Source of the DNA: Theristus sp. LFF4_11
Taxonomy: Eukaryota > Nematoda > Chromadorea > Monhysterida > Xyalidae
DNA: 64,000 nt
Direction of reading: 5' to 3'
NCBI GenBank assembly: GCA_030248135.1
Contig: JASANC010001822.1
Span: forward strand, 96,139 to 160,138
Part shown: positions 1 to 11,802 of the stretch, piece by piece
Position numbering within the stretch: position 1 is the stretch's first letter
Layout of the letters: every line of letters starts with the position of its first letter
Notes under the pieces: generated by a model
Seen by the model: only the letters and a program-made list of their open reading frames with translations
Database searches by the model: none
Told to the model about the DNA's origin: nothing
Translations under genes and position numbers: made by a program

Positions 1-3000
1 AATGAGACACGTGACCTGAAGAAAGCACCAAAAAGTCACACGAAAGAACACACAACCACATTGGGAGCCACATTACGTTTTCTTTCTGCAAGTTCGGATT
101 GATTCGATGTGTGAGATTTGTGGAAAAGTTACAACAGCAAATTTTTTTAACGAAACCATTGACGAAATCGTGAATCTCCTTGTCTGTGAGTTTGCGGTTG
201 TTTTTCGCGACAACGAATGCCATCGGCAGTTCGCCTTCGATTGTTGACGGCACTCCAATCACTGCTGCATCAGCCACGTCTCGGTGACTCAAAAGCAGAC
301 CTTCAAGCTCAGCTGGTGCGACCTGAGAAAATCGGAAAACAAAAACAAAAGTGGGAGTCAACCGTTTCTTTTCTTTCCCTCCTGAATTTTTATTTGATTT
401 TGCACAACATAAGCAACGATTTGCTTCAGCAAGTACCGAATTCACGTCGTGAACAAGTGAAACTAGAGATTGTGTTTATTTCGTTGTTTGTTTCATGAAA
501 AAACTTTTTTTGGAGACCTGTGGCGCCTCAGCGGTAGAGATGTCAAGAAAAAAAAAATTTTCTATTTTTTTTCTTTAAAAAAAAAAAATTTTTAATTTTT
601 TTTAAATGAAAGTTGTTCAGAATTTTTCAGGGAGTCCGAATATCACCATCTGAGGAGCCACCGACTTACCATATGACCCCCACTCATATGGGAGGAGGGT
701 GAAAATTTCAGACGTGGTTTCGGCGACCCCATTTTCCCACCGACGACATCACGTCTCGTGTTTTGCCTCTCAATTCACCTCAAATAACATGGAAACAAGT
801 TCCACAACAAACCGGTGTGATCATGCTGACGACACGAGGCGAAACAGCAACGAGCAACCAACGAAGTTACGCTTGCAGTGGCAGACAGTGCAATTTCCAC
901 CTTTCGAGATCCTGAAAAACGATGCGTAAATGTGAGTTCTCTGCTTCTATCTCACCTTAGCGACATCGGAATTTGTTGAACTAGCCTTTGCGACGCTCAA
1001 GTACTTCAATGCGCGAGTCGATCATCACTCACCAAGGCTGAAAACAGTCGATAAATCAATCCAGAATACCACCTGCAGCGTTGAAGACTAAGTGACAAGG
1101 TAAAGTCAAAGAAAATTTTTGTTGAACTTTCGAAAAATTATGCCAAAAACGGCATTTTCAGGGCACATTAAAGAAAAAATTTCAAAAATTTTTAATAAAA
1201 AAAAATAAAAAAATGCTCATTTTTTTTACTTTTTTTTTAAATTTAAAAAAAAATTTTTTTTGACCCTTACATCTCTACTCAGCGGTGTTTTCAGCACCAC
1301 AATTTTCTGTTGCTTTGGAAAACCGTTTACAGAGTATCAATCAGGCAGGGCAAGATATGTCATTGTACTGGTAAACGGACATTTCGCACAACGGACATTT
1401 CGCACACGGACGTTTCGCACACGGACATTTCGCACACGGACATTTCGCACAACGGGCATTTCGCACACGGACATTTCGCACACGGACGTTTCGCACAAAG
1501 GACATTTCGCACACGGACATTTCGCACACGGACATTTCGCACAACGGACATTTCGCACACGGACATTTCGCACAACGGACATTTCGCACACGGACATTTC
1601 GCACAGAGGACATTTCGCACAAAGGACATTTGACACAGGGACATCTCGCACAACGGACTTTTCGCACACGGACTTTTTGCACACGGACATTTCGCACAAA
1701 GGACATTTCGCACAACGGACATTTCGCACACGGACATTTCGCACACGGACGTTTCGCACAAAGGACATTTCGCACAAAGGACATTTCGCACACGGACATT
1801 TCGGACACGGACATTTCGCACACGGACATTTCGCACAAAGGACATTTCGCACAAAGGTCGCACACGGACTTTTCGCATACGGACTTTTTGCACAAAGGAC
1901 ATTTCGGACAACGGACATTTCGCACACGGACATTTCGCACTAAGGACTTTTCGCACACGGACTGTTCGCACAAACTTTCAAAACGTTTACATTCTAACAA
2001 GCTTTCGAACACGTTGTTGAACAATTATTTACAGAATTCATCAATAGTCACTGGCTATCTTCTGGTTTTCAAAAGCAGACATTACGCAGAATAGAATTCC
2101 GCAGACGGCCCAAATAAATGAAATGTCGTAGTTGTTTTTTATTAACTGGTTTGTTCTTGTGTTACCTTTCTTTTATTCATGTCGTTGTTACCGTTTGTTG
2201 CATTTATTGTTTTTTTCACGCATGACGCAATTGACGCAACACACTTCATTTTATTTCACACAACTTCGACAAGCGTACACAGAGGGTAACGAGACGAGAC
2301 GAGACACGAGACAGAGGGTCGCGAGACGAGACGAGACACGAGATAGCTGTTTCAAAAACCGCGAGACGAGACGAGACAGCCAAAAATCGCGCGAGACGAG
2401 ACAATTGACGATACAAGACACGTCTCGCGGCAACCCTAGTAACAACGACATAAATAAAACAAAGGTAACACAAGAGCAACATCAATTAATAAAAAAAACA
2501 ACTATGCCATTTCATTTATTTGGGCCGTCTGCGGAATTCTATTTATTCTGCGTCATGTCTGCTTTTTAAAACCAGCAGATAGTCAGTGAGTATTGAAGAA
2601 TTCTATAAATAATTGTTCAACAACGTGCCCGAAAGCACCTTGTTAGAATGTACGTTTTGAGAGTTTGTGCGAAAAGTCCGTGTGCGAAATGTCCGTTGTG
2701 CGAAATGTCCTTTGTGCGAAATGTCCGTGTGCGAAAAGTCCGTGTGCGAAATGTCCGTTGTGCGAAATGTCCTTTGAGCGAAATGTCCGTGTGCGAAATG
2801 TCCGTTTGCGAAATGTCCGTTGTGCGAAATATCCTTTGTGCCAAATGACCGTTGTGCGAAATGTCCGTGTGCGAAATGTCCGTGTGCAAAAAGTCCTTGT
2901 GTGAAACGTCCGTGTGCGAAAAGTCCTTTGTGCGAAATGTCCTTTGTGCGAAATGTCCGTGTGCGAAATATCCGTTGTGCGAAATGTCCGTTGTACGAAA

Positions 3001-5416
3001 TGTCCGTTTTCGAAATGTCCGTGTGCGAAAAGTCTGTGTGCGAAATGTCCGTGTGCGAAATGTCCGTTGTGCGAAATGTCCTTGTGCGAAATGTCCGTGT
3101 GCGAAATGTCCGTTGTGCGAAATGTCCGTGTGCGAGAAGTCCGTGTGCCAAATGTCCTTGTGCGAAATGTCCTCGAATCATTGTACTCATGTCACTGATT
3201 CCATTCCACTCACCTGGAATCCTTTCACCTTGATCAACTCTTTCAAACGATCGACAATGTGGACGAAGCCGGCGGAGTCGCAATAACCAATGTCACCTGA
3301 CCAAAAACAACAAATTCGGCAAAAAGAACGTTGCATCAAACCAACTGAAATGGACCAATCGGAATGGATTTTAACCCGAATGCAAGTATCCCTCTTGATC
3401 CATTATGGCTGCCGTTGCAGCAGGCCGTTTCCAATAGCCAGCCATGACGCATGGATTTCGAATGCAAACTTCACCCGATTGACCGAGTGGCAGTTCCCGG
3501 CCGCTCTCTGGGTCGACAATCTGCAGCATAAAAACAATCAAACACAACATTATTGACTTAATAGCATCAGATTGCGTTGAAGTCACCTTGCAGTGTGTGT
3601 TTGGATAGAGCATGCCCGCGTGTCCCGGCCGACCCTGGCCAGCGAACGTGGCTGCCGCAGTCAGTTCCGTCATTCCCCAGACTATGACAGAAAATCGTTC
3701 AAAATTTTTATAATTTCCAATGCACGACGAAAGTGCTCTTATTCGCACCTTGTGTGACATGCCTCAGATGTTTATGTTTATCGCACAGTTCGGTCTCGCT
3801 TGCTGCCTTCAGCGGCGCAGCGCCGCACAAAGCAATCTGGACGCAACTGATGTCAAAATCGTCAACTCGAGCATGCTTGGCTAACAAGATCGCCACTGGC
3901 GGCACAAGTACCAGCAACTTTGGCTGAAGATGGTGTGCATGCGAGTCAAAAAAAATGCAAACGCTTGTAATTCAAGTGTTTTGGAAAACACTGACCCGGT
4001 ATTTCTGAATCAGACGGAAGTATTCGACTGGCTCAAATCGACGCATCGTGACAACAGTTGTGCCAACGTTCAGAGAGTTGTGCACAGCGGCGTAGCCAAA
4101 CATGTGGAAGAAAGGCAGAAATATCACTTCTGTTTCGTTGGACGGATCAGTGATTGGCGGTTCAACCAATGGATAAACGAGACGAGAGCATTGTCTGCAA
4201 CACGATACATACATGTATGATCAAATGACGCATTCATCAGAATTTTCTTTTCTTTTTTTTGTTTTTCACAGCTGTAAACAGATGCCTACTCGTTCCACAT
4301 GAGCGTCTGTGCAATCACGTTGCGACTGCTCAGCATGACGCCCTTCGGCAGGCCAGTGGTGCCGCTCGAGTAAGGCAGGTGCACCACTTGGTTGGTCGGG
4401 TAGTGGTCACAAAAACTGAGGTCCTCAACCAAGCTGCACGCCATCTCTGGAGGCAACGCAGCAAAGTCCTGCAGGCTGCTTCCGATGAGCGAGCGAAAAC
4501 TCAGCAACGGAATGTTGTGCACAGAATCAACAGACTGGCTGTAGTCCAAGTCGATCACAATCAGCGCCTGAATGAGGCAAATTGAATATCAAAGACGTTC
4601 TTCTGCAGTCGAAATTGCTGCTTTCTCATGTCCTCAAACACTCGTCCACCTGTATTTTGCGCCTGTGCGTTTGTGCAGCTCGTGCCGTGCTCAACGCAGT
4701 CTCACGAGTCACAAATAAATACTCGGCGTCACTGTCAGTCAGTTGATGACCGATTTCTTCTGAAACCCAACAGCAAAATACAAAAAAAGTCAAATACAAC
4801 ATTCACACAGTCTGAAAAAGTGTTTGTGAAGATTTGAAAAACACCCGTAGTTGCGGCCGGGTTGACGGTGCTCAGCAACAACTGGCAAGCTGCGCAGCTG
4901 AGCGACACCAGAAAGAACTCGACGCAATTCGGTGCAACCAGCAGCGCCACTTTGCCTGTTCTAAAAAAACCATTTTCACAATGCCATGATTCAGATTTGG
5001 TGAGAAATGGTGGAACTCTTTCTTACTGAAATCCAGGCAACCGACGCAGTTGGGCGGCCAGCGCACGCGCGCCAACCACCAGCTGGCCATGGCTGAGTGT
5101 GTTCGCTTCACGCGACGAGTCGATCTTTTGCGAACAAAAAAAACGGTCAGTTCACGACAACAAATGTGTCACGCACGCCACGTTAGGAAACGTTGTGACC
5201 AAACGTTGAAACGTTTCGAACGTTTTCAAGAAAGTGGCACGCCATTCTGGTTGGTGAACCATATGCCGAAACCCCCCCCCCCCCCCCCAACAAAGAACGC
5301 ACCAAAGCAATTTTATGGGGCGATTCGCGCGCATGCTGACGGACTGCCTGCAGAATGAATTCGGCCAATGTCAGATCAGGCAGTTTCAAATCAGGGTACG
5401 GTGATTTTATTGGCAT
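1..5416 (-). CDS. 4-coumarate:CoA-ligase-like acyl-CoA synthetase (3' end off window)
   Basis: ANL-superfamily adenylating enzyme that activates a carboxylic acid with ATP and transfers it to CoA; the substrate cannot be told. Exons on the minus strand: 5416-5303, 5124-5027, 4960-4845, 4759-4650, 4567-4299, 4194-3996, 3923-3749, 3681-3587, 3520-3376, 3296-3214, 322-157 and 15-<1. All junctions use GT-AG and keep phase. The start is the Met at 5416. Motifs seen: the AMP-binding loop YSSGTTGLPKG (about 4360), the FFHMFGY segment, VWGMTE (about 3675), and DRLKELIKVKGFQ followed by VAPAELE across the 3214/322 junction. The final catalytic-lysine segment (IPKS-GK) lies beyond position 1. The intron 323-3213 is 2.9 kb and holds a palindromic repeat element; all other introns are short. 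The small last exon (reading G-H-V-S-H) is placed by phase and family fit and is the least certain junction. Family assignment is firm; luciferase-like versus 4CL-like subtype is not resolved. Confidence 0.9.
520..1280. repeat. Inverted repeat with AT-rich arms in the synthetase intron
   Basis: A short sequence (CAGCGGTAGAGATGT at about 531) returns in imperfect reverse complement near 1272, each copy next to long A/T runs. The stretch 1095-1260 resembles the A/T-rich end of the element at 6227-7243 (shared words ATTATGCCA and ATTTTCAG followed by mixed A/T runs). It is probably a decayed non-autonomous transposon. I could not find its target duplication. No gene is visible. Confidence 0.5.
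1370..3177. mobile_element. Palindromic (foldback) element with minisatellite arms
   Basis: The left arm (about 1370-2190) and right arm (about 2440-3177) are reverse complements. Each outer arm is a tandem array of a 15-16 bp unit, GGACATTTCGCACA(C/A), 1378-1970 and inverted 2655-3172. Each inner arm is a unique ~200-bp sequence (for example AGAATAGAATTCCGCAGAC near 2088 and its complement near 2530). The centre (2280-2420) is a GAGAC-rich run ending in CAACCCTA. The flanks carry a matching TCATTGTACT at 1360-1369 and 3178-3187, read here as a target duplication. No transposase is present. It sits in an intron of the acyl-CoA synthetase. The ORFs through the arrays are repeat translations, not genes. 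Confidence 0.8.
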
Positions 5417-6226
5417 TGTTGCACCATTTCAGCCTTCCTGGACGACAAAAAACAGACCAACCAACTCAGTGTATTCTGCTTTGTTTGCTTGTTGCACGCA
5501 TGGCAAGTGGCAGACACAGTTTGCTTTGCTGTGTTTCGTATTCATCAGTTTTGCTGTTTGCAGAACATTTTCACATGTTCACAGAACATGCAAGGAGGGC
5601 AAGTAACACACGTAACCGTGTGCACGAACACACTATCGTAATGGTGATCGTGTTTATGTGCATTACTTTGTGTTGATGTGGATGTGTGTGGGGTTGTCAT
5701 GAGAAATAAAAGCGTTTTTTCGACAAAAAGGTTTCACCCGTTTTCTTCGCAAAAAAAAAAGTTTTTCACCTTAAAAATTTTCGAAAGGGTAGACCCGGCG
5801 CCTAATGTTACATGTTTAAACAGGATTAGGATTATGGAATGGATTCCCTTCCCTGGAGTGGTCACGAGCGCCATTTGCTCATGCACCGCACTTCTAAAAA
5901 GGCTTGGCTTAGGCTTAGGGCTGAACTTAGGATTAGGATTAGATTCAGGCTTTGCTTAGGATTAGGTTTAGGTAATATTCTGAGAAGTGCAGTTTATTTC
6001 AAGCGTTAAACACACGGTTAGTTTCTAGGTAAATGTCGTTTAACGCAGATGTCTAGCGCCAGTCGTTTAAACATGTAGGCCAACCGACGCGGCGACAATA
6101 TGCGTTTGCACGCACAGATAGAGAAAATGTTTCACGGCTGCGCGGCAAAACTTAACGTACTCTGACCCTGAAGCTTCATTACTAAAGCGCACGCGCACGC
6201 GGCATCGGCATGCTCATGCTCATGAT
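5417..6226. other. Upstream region of the synthetase with degenerate TTAGG-like repeats
   Basis: No supported gene. Positions 5895-5975 hold a degenerate run of TTAGG(A/C/G)T-type words (GGCTTAGGCTTAGG, GGATTAGGATTAGA). The same theme recurs at 7330-7420, 23868-23925 and 53590-53640, each time next to AAGGCTTGRCTTA, so it marks a dispersed repeat rather than a telomere. 6219-6226 is the left target duplication of the next element. Confidence 0.5.
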
Positions 6227-7243
6227 TAGTTAGGGGGAAAAAAATCCGAATTTTTTTTTTAATTAAAAAAAAAATTTTTACAAAAAAATTTTTTTTTACA
6301 AGTTAGGTTTGTTCGAAGCGTCTCGTCGAGCTGAGTTCATCTAGACTATTTTCAGAACGATCCGGAAAACTATAAGAGCGAAAATCGTGTTTTATTGAAA
6401 TTATGTCCATTTCAAAGAGGGAAAGTTGCATTTTCAACAGTAAAACAGGACAATTTTCGACGTGTACTTGAATATTGAACCGTTCTTAGTTGTTCCTCTT
6501 TAGAAAATTACCAAAATTTGACTGTGTTCAAAAATTCCTGTTTGCTGTAGCTAAGTCGGCAACCCCTGTCGACTCGGTCGCCCCCCCCCAAGACACTTAC
6601 TTTCAGGTTCAACCAGCTATGCTATCTGCCACATGGCGAGAGCCCACTCTTCAAATCATCGTATCGAAAACACGTACCATGATTTCGCGATCACGTTGCG
6701 GGCAACTGACAGACGCAAGTTTAACACGTTAGTTTAGCTCAGCACGCAAGTTTTAACATGTGGCCATGTTATCGGGTATCTGAAAAACGGTCGTGTGATG
6801 TGGTATTAACCAACATCTCCGCTCCAATTGTTTAACAATATATCGCACAACTCCATTGTAGACCTATAACATACGCCAATCAACAAAATATCATGTTCAT
6901 CTCATGGCCTACCGACTGAAAAAACATGTTCTAAGTTGCAAGAAAACGATTTCTGAAACGATATTTCAATTCAGTTAAGTCATTTCAACGCTAAAAATTG
7001 ACTCTAGAAGTCATCCAAATCGAAAAACATGGAGTACGTCGGTCAAAATGACCAAATAATGACATGTACCTAAGCACACAAAGAAGTTGGGAAGAAAATT
7101 TGGTTTGAACTTTCAAAAAATTATGCCATAAATCGAATTTTCAGAGCAAAGTAGAAGAAAAATTTTTCAAATTTTTTTAAAGTTTGAATTAAAAAAAAAC
7201 GAAAAAAATAAAAAAAAAATTTTTTTCAAAGCCCCTAACCCTA
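6227..7243. mobile_element. Non-autonomous hAT-like element, copy 1
   Basis: The 1017-bp element starts TAGTTAGGGGGAAAA and ends CAAAGCCCCTAACCCTA. It is flanked by an exact 8-bp duplication CTCATGAT at 6219-6226 and 7244-7251. Eight-bp duplications and TA/CAGGG-type ends are typical of hAT transposons; the assignment is an inference because no transposase is encoded. The 80-codon ORF at 6490-6732 recurs in copies 2 and 3 only because the DNA is repeated, and it is broken in one of them. Copies at 7728-8767 and 7494-9580 are inverted relative to this one. Confidence 0.85.
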
Positions 7244-7493
7244 CTCATGATCCACTAGCGCGCCTGCACGCGCTCCGGCCCCAACAAGAACTTGTTCAAA
7301 ACGCAATTCTTCTGACATCTTCCTTCTTGAAAAGGCTTGGCTTAGGTTAGGATTAGGTCAGGATTATGTTTAGCTTGGAATTAGGCTTTAGGATTAGGTT
7401 TTGGTTTAGGCTAGTTTAGGCAACGTCTGCCAACATCAGTGGTTTGATTTAGTACGACACATAGTTGTTCTAGGGGGGCCTGGGGGGCCGGCC

Positions 7494-9580
7494 TAGGGTT
7501 AGGGGCTTTGAAAAAAAATTTTTTTTTTTTTATTTTTTCTTTCGTTTTTTTTTTAAATTTGGATTTTTTTTTTCAAACTTAAAAAAAAATTGAAAATTTT
7601 TTCTTCTACTTTGCTCTGAAAATTCGATTTATGGCATAATTTTTTGAAAGTTCAAACCAAATTTTCTTCCCAACTTCTTTGTGTGCTTAGGTACATGTCA
7701 TTATTTGGTCATTTTGACCGACGTACTTAGGGTTAGGGGCTTTGAAAAAAATTTTTTTTTAATTTTTTTTTCGTTTTTTTTTAATTTGGATTTTTTTTTT
7801 CAAACTTAAAAAAAAATTTTGAAAAATTTTTCTTCTACTTTGCTCTGAAAATTCGATTTATGGCATAATTTTTTGAAAGTTCAAACCAAATTTTCTTCCC
7901 AACTTCTTTGTGTGCTTAGGTACATGTCATTATTTGGTCATTTTGACCGACGTACTCCATGTTTTTCGATTTGGATGACTTCTAGAGTCAATTTTTAGCG
8001 TTGAAATGACTTAACTGAATTGAAATATCGTTTCAGAAATCGTTTTCTTGCAACTTAGAACATGTTTTTTCAGTCGGTAGGCCATGAGATGAACATGATA
8101 TCTTGTTGATTGGCGTACGTTATAGGTCTACAATGGAGTTGTGCGATATATTGTAAAACAATTGGAGCGGGGATGTTGGTTAATACCACATCACACGACC
8201 GTTTTTCAGACACCCGATAACATGGCCACATGTTAAAACTTGCGTGCTGAGCTAAACTAACGTGTTAAACTTGCGTCTGTCAGTTGCCCGCAACGTGATC
8301 GCGAAATCATGGTACGTGTTTTCGATACGATGATTTGAAGAGTGGGCTCTCGCCATGTGGCAGATAGCATAGCTGGTTGAACCTGAAAGTAAGTGTCTTG
8401 GGGGGGGGGGGGCGACCGGGTCGACAGGGGTTGCCGACTTAGCTGCAGCAAACAGGAATTTTTGAACACAGTCAAATTTTGGTAATTTTCTAAAGAGGAA
8501 CAACTAAGAACGGTTCAATATTCAAGTACACGTCGAAAATTGTCCTGTTTTACTGTTGAAAATGCAACTTTCCCTCTATGAAATGGACATAATTTCAATA
8601 AAACACGATTTTCGCTCTTATAGTTTTCCGGATCGTTCTGAAAATAGTCTAGATGAACTCAGCTCGACGAGACGCTTCGAACAAACCTAACTTGTAAAAA
8701 AAAATTTTTTTTTTCAAATTTTTTTTTTAATTTAAAAAAAATCCGGATTTTTTTCCCCCTAACCCTAGACGTACTCCATGTTTTTCGATTTGGATGACTT
8801 CTAGAGTCAATTTTTAGCGTTGAAATGACTTAACTGAATTGAAATATCGTTTCAGAAATCGTTTTCTTGCAACTTAGAACATGTTTTTTCAGTCGGTAGG
8901 CCATGAGATGAACATGATATCTTGTTGATTGGCGTACGTTATAGGTCTACAATGGAGTTGTGCGATATATTGTTAAACAATTGGAGCGGGGATGTTGGTT
9001 AATACCACATCACACGACCGTTTTTCAGATACCCGATAACATGGCCACATGTTAAAACTTGTGTGCTGAGCTGAACTAACGTGTTAAACTTGCGTCTGTC
9101 AGTTGCCCGCAACGTGATCGCGAAATCATGGTACGTGTTTTCGATACGATGATTTGAAGAGTGGGCTCTCGCCATGTGGCAGATAGCATAGCTGGTTGAA
9201 CCTGAAAGTAAGTGTCTTGGGGGGGGCGACCGGGTCGACAGGGGTTGCCGACTTAGCTACAGCAAACAGGAATTTTTGAACACAGTCAAATTTTGGTAAT
9301 TTTCTAATGAGGAACAACTAAGAACGGTTCAATATTCAAGTACACGTCGAAAATTGTCCTGTTTTACTGTTGAAAATGCAACTTTCCCTCTATGAAATGG
9401 ACATAATTTCAATAAAACACGATTTTCGCTCTTATAGTTTTCCGGATCGTTCTGAAAATAGTCTAGATGAACTCAGCTCGACGAGACGCTTCGAACAAAC
9501 CTAACTTGTAAAAAAAATTTTTTTTTTAAATTTTTTTTTTAATTTAAAAAAAAATCCGGATTTTTTTTCCCCTAACCCTA
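7494..9580. mobile_element. Non-autonomous hAT-like element, copy 3 (interrupted)
   Basis: Begins TAGGGTTAGGGGCTTTG and ends TTTCCCCTAACCCTA, with an 8-bp duplication GGCCGGCC at 7486-7493 and 9581-9588. It is split at 7727/8768 by copy 2. With the insertion and one duplication removed it is about 1039 bp and matches copy 1 in inverse orientation. Confidence 0.85.
7728..8767. mobile_element. Non-autonomous hAT-like element, copy 2, inserted in copy 3
   Basis: A 1040-bp full copy in the same orientation as copy 3, from TAGGGTTAGGGGC to CCCCCTAACCCTA. The flanks are an exact 8-bp duplication GACGTACT at 7720-7727 and 8768-8775. The uninterrupted target is readable in copy 1 (reverse strand near 7030-7045), where GACGTACT occurs once. 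Internal sequence is close to copies 1 and 3, which suggests recent movement. Confidence 0.88.
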
Positions 9581-11802
9581 GGCCGGCCCCCCCCAAAAAT
9601 TTTTCGAATCTATCTCTATCAAACAGGTTTTTTCGGCTCAGCTATTATCTATCTAAAAAAATTTCTCATCCAGCTATCTATCTGAAAATTTTTGTCTTCG
9701 AAGACATAAAATGAGTCAATTTTTGACCAAAATTGACCATTTTTGCTCGTAATTCTTGAAAATTTCGCTAATTTTAGGTAAAATACGCGTTTATACTTGA
9801 TTTTTGGTACTCCTTCAAAATACGGGTCCGCTCAAATTTCATCGCAGCGCGCTGATTGATAGCTCAAATGAAAGCCCTCGTTCTGCTGAGTGATCCTGTG
9901 TATGGGTTTTTTGAAATTCAAAAATTTGAAGAAGTTATTTGTTTTTGAAATTTTAGATAGAGTGGGTCTGTGGTGAGCTTGTCAAGTGCACTGAATGTTG
10001 TATTTATGTGCTTGATGGATATTTATGATGGATACCGTTCACATGATTGCATGAAACAGTCATACGTCTGAAATTGGTGCCCACGGGTTACGGTAGCGGC
10101 AGTTTCGGGTCTTGACACGAAGTTGCAGAAAACCACTTTGTTTCTTGTGAATAACACTTGAAACCTTTTGGAAACATGCAGCATTATAACAGAATGTCAA
10201 AAACCGGATTCCAAGGATTACGGTAACTCTGCAGTAGGTCTCGACACGATTGCTTAAAAACGTCCTTTTATTGCCAAGAAAAGCTACTAGAATGATGGAT
10301 TCCGTTCACATGATTGGAGGGTTGACAGAAAACTTTGACATCGCAGTCGTGAAAATGAAAAAGTATGCCAATGAAACCCGGTAACGAATGCAGCAAGTGA
10401 CTCGAAGGGTCGCGAACAAATGTCTTCTCAAGCAAAAATGTTGTGTAACATTAGCTGCGTTTGTACATGTAGTAAAAGTAGCGATGTCACCCTGAGAGTA
10501 GCCATACAGCACATGCCAATTTCGTAGCCGCCGTTTGCTGAACGTCGCTGAATGGGACAGCCGAGTGTTTTCTGAGTTCCGTTGCATGTTTCTAAAAGGT
10601 TTCAAGTGTTATTCACAAGAAACAATAAAATTCACAATCTTGGCAATAAAAGCACGTTTTAAAAAAATCGTGTCGAGACCCACTGCAGAGTTACCGTAAT
10701 CATTGGAATCCGGTTTTTGACATTCTGTTATAATGCTGCATGTTTCTAAAAGGTTTCAAGTGTTATTCACAAGAAACAAAGTGGTTTTCAGCAACTTCGT
10801 GTCAAGACCCAAAACTACAGCTACCGTAACCCGTGGGACCAAACTTCAGACATATGACTGTTACATGCAATCATGTGAACGGCATCCATCATTCTAGTAG
10901 CTTATCTTGGCAATAAAAGGACGTTTTTAAGCAATCGTGTCGAGACCTACTGCAGAATTACCGTAATCCTTGGAATCCGGTTTTTGACATTCTGTTATAA
11001 TGCTGCATGTTTCTAAAAGGTTTCAAGTGTTATTCACAAGAAACAAAGTGGTTTTCTGCAACTTCGTGTCAAGACCCAAAACTGCCGCTACCGTAACCCG
11101 TGGGCACCAATTTCAGACGTATGACTGTTTCATGCAATCATGTGAACGGTATCCATCATAAATATCCATCAAGCACATAAATACAACATTCAGTGCACTT
11201 GACAAGCTCACCACAGACCCACTCTATCTAAAATTTCAAAAACAAATAACTTCTTCAAATTTTTGAATTTCAAAAAACCCATACACAGGATTACTCAGCA
11301 GAACGAGGGCTTTCATTTGAGCCATCAATCAGCGCGCTGCGATGAAATTTGAGCGGACCCGTATTTTGAAGGAGTACCTGATTTTTAGTGTATTTTTAGC
11401 ATTATTTTGCTGTTTTTATAGCTTTTTAGCGTTTTAGCTATCTATCTATCAAATTTCAAAATTTTGACCGGCCCCCCCCCCAAAGTCACATGGCCCCCCC
11501 CGCGCCCCCCCCCCAAAATTTTCCAGTTATCTATCTATCTAGAAAATTTGCTCCAGCTATCTATATCGGCCCCCCCCCCAACCCCTCGGCTCTGGAACAA
11601 CTATGGTACGACAGGCCAACCTCAGCTGTGCTGCTTTTCCACACATCATTTCATTGAACATTGAACAGAATATCACGTCATTTTGTTGGTTCATTTCAGA
11701 GAACTAAACAACTGGTGTCCGTTTCTACACTCTGCTCTGGGTTCCGTTCGGCGGACTGAATTCAGTTCACACAAAATACAGTCCATCTGACTCACAAAAC
11801 CA

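Larger units (their letters stand above)
7460..11605. mobile_element. Outer element of a three-level transposon nest
   Basis: Ends CATAGTTGTTCTAG and, reverse-complemented, CATAGTTGTTCCAG. Flanked by an exact 8-bp duplication GTACGACA at 7452-7459 and 11606-11613. Its own sequence is 7460-7493 plus 9589-11605; the rest is the nested copy 3. The body is itself largely palindromic: the words around 9815-10080 return inverted at 11100-11390, and a motif containing AAAGGTTTCAAGTGTTATTC recurs at 10595, 10748 and 11017 and inverted near 10150. Poly-C tracts and CTATCTAT runs mark both ends. Degraded pieces of the same family lie at 51955-52742. No transposase; the 99-codon ORF at 10306-10605 is not convincing. 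Confidence 0.8.

Noticed and set aside
525..545. Possible tRNA-like A box (TGGCGCCTCAGCGGTAG)
   Set aside because: No matching B box or cloverleaf follows, and the sequence has an inverted partner at about 1272, so it is part of a repeat.
1260..3286. ORFs of 145-227 codons on both strands reading FRTRTFRT or CEMSVCEMSV
   Set aside because: Translations of the 15-16-bp minisatellite arms; every frame is open.
5271..5290. Poly-C run as a slippery or coding Gly tract in the synthetase
   Set aside because: It lies in intron 1, just after a good GTGCG donor that keeps phase with exon 2.
6490..9317. Repeated ORF MFLFRKLPKFDCVQKFLF in three places as a possible transposase
   Set aside because: It is 60-83 codons, differs in length and frame between copies at the C/G run, and has no catalytic motif. 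It recurs because the element recurs.
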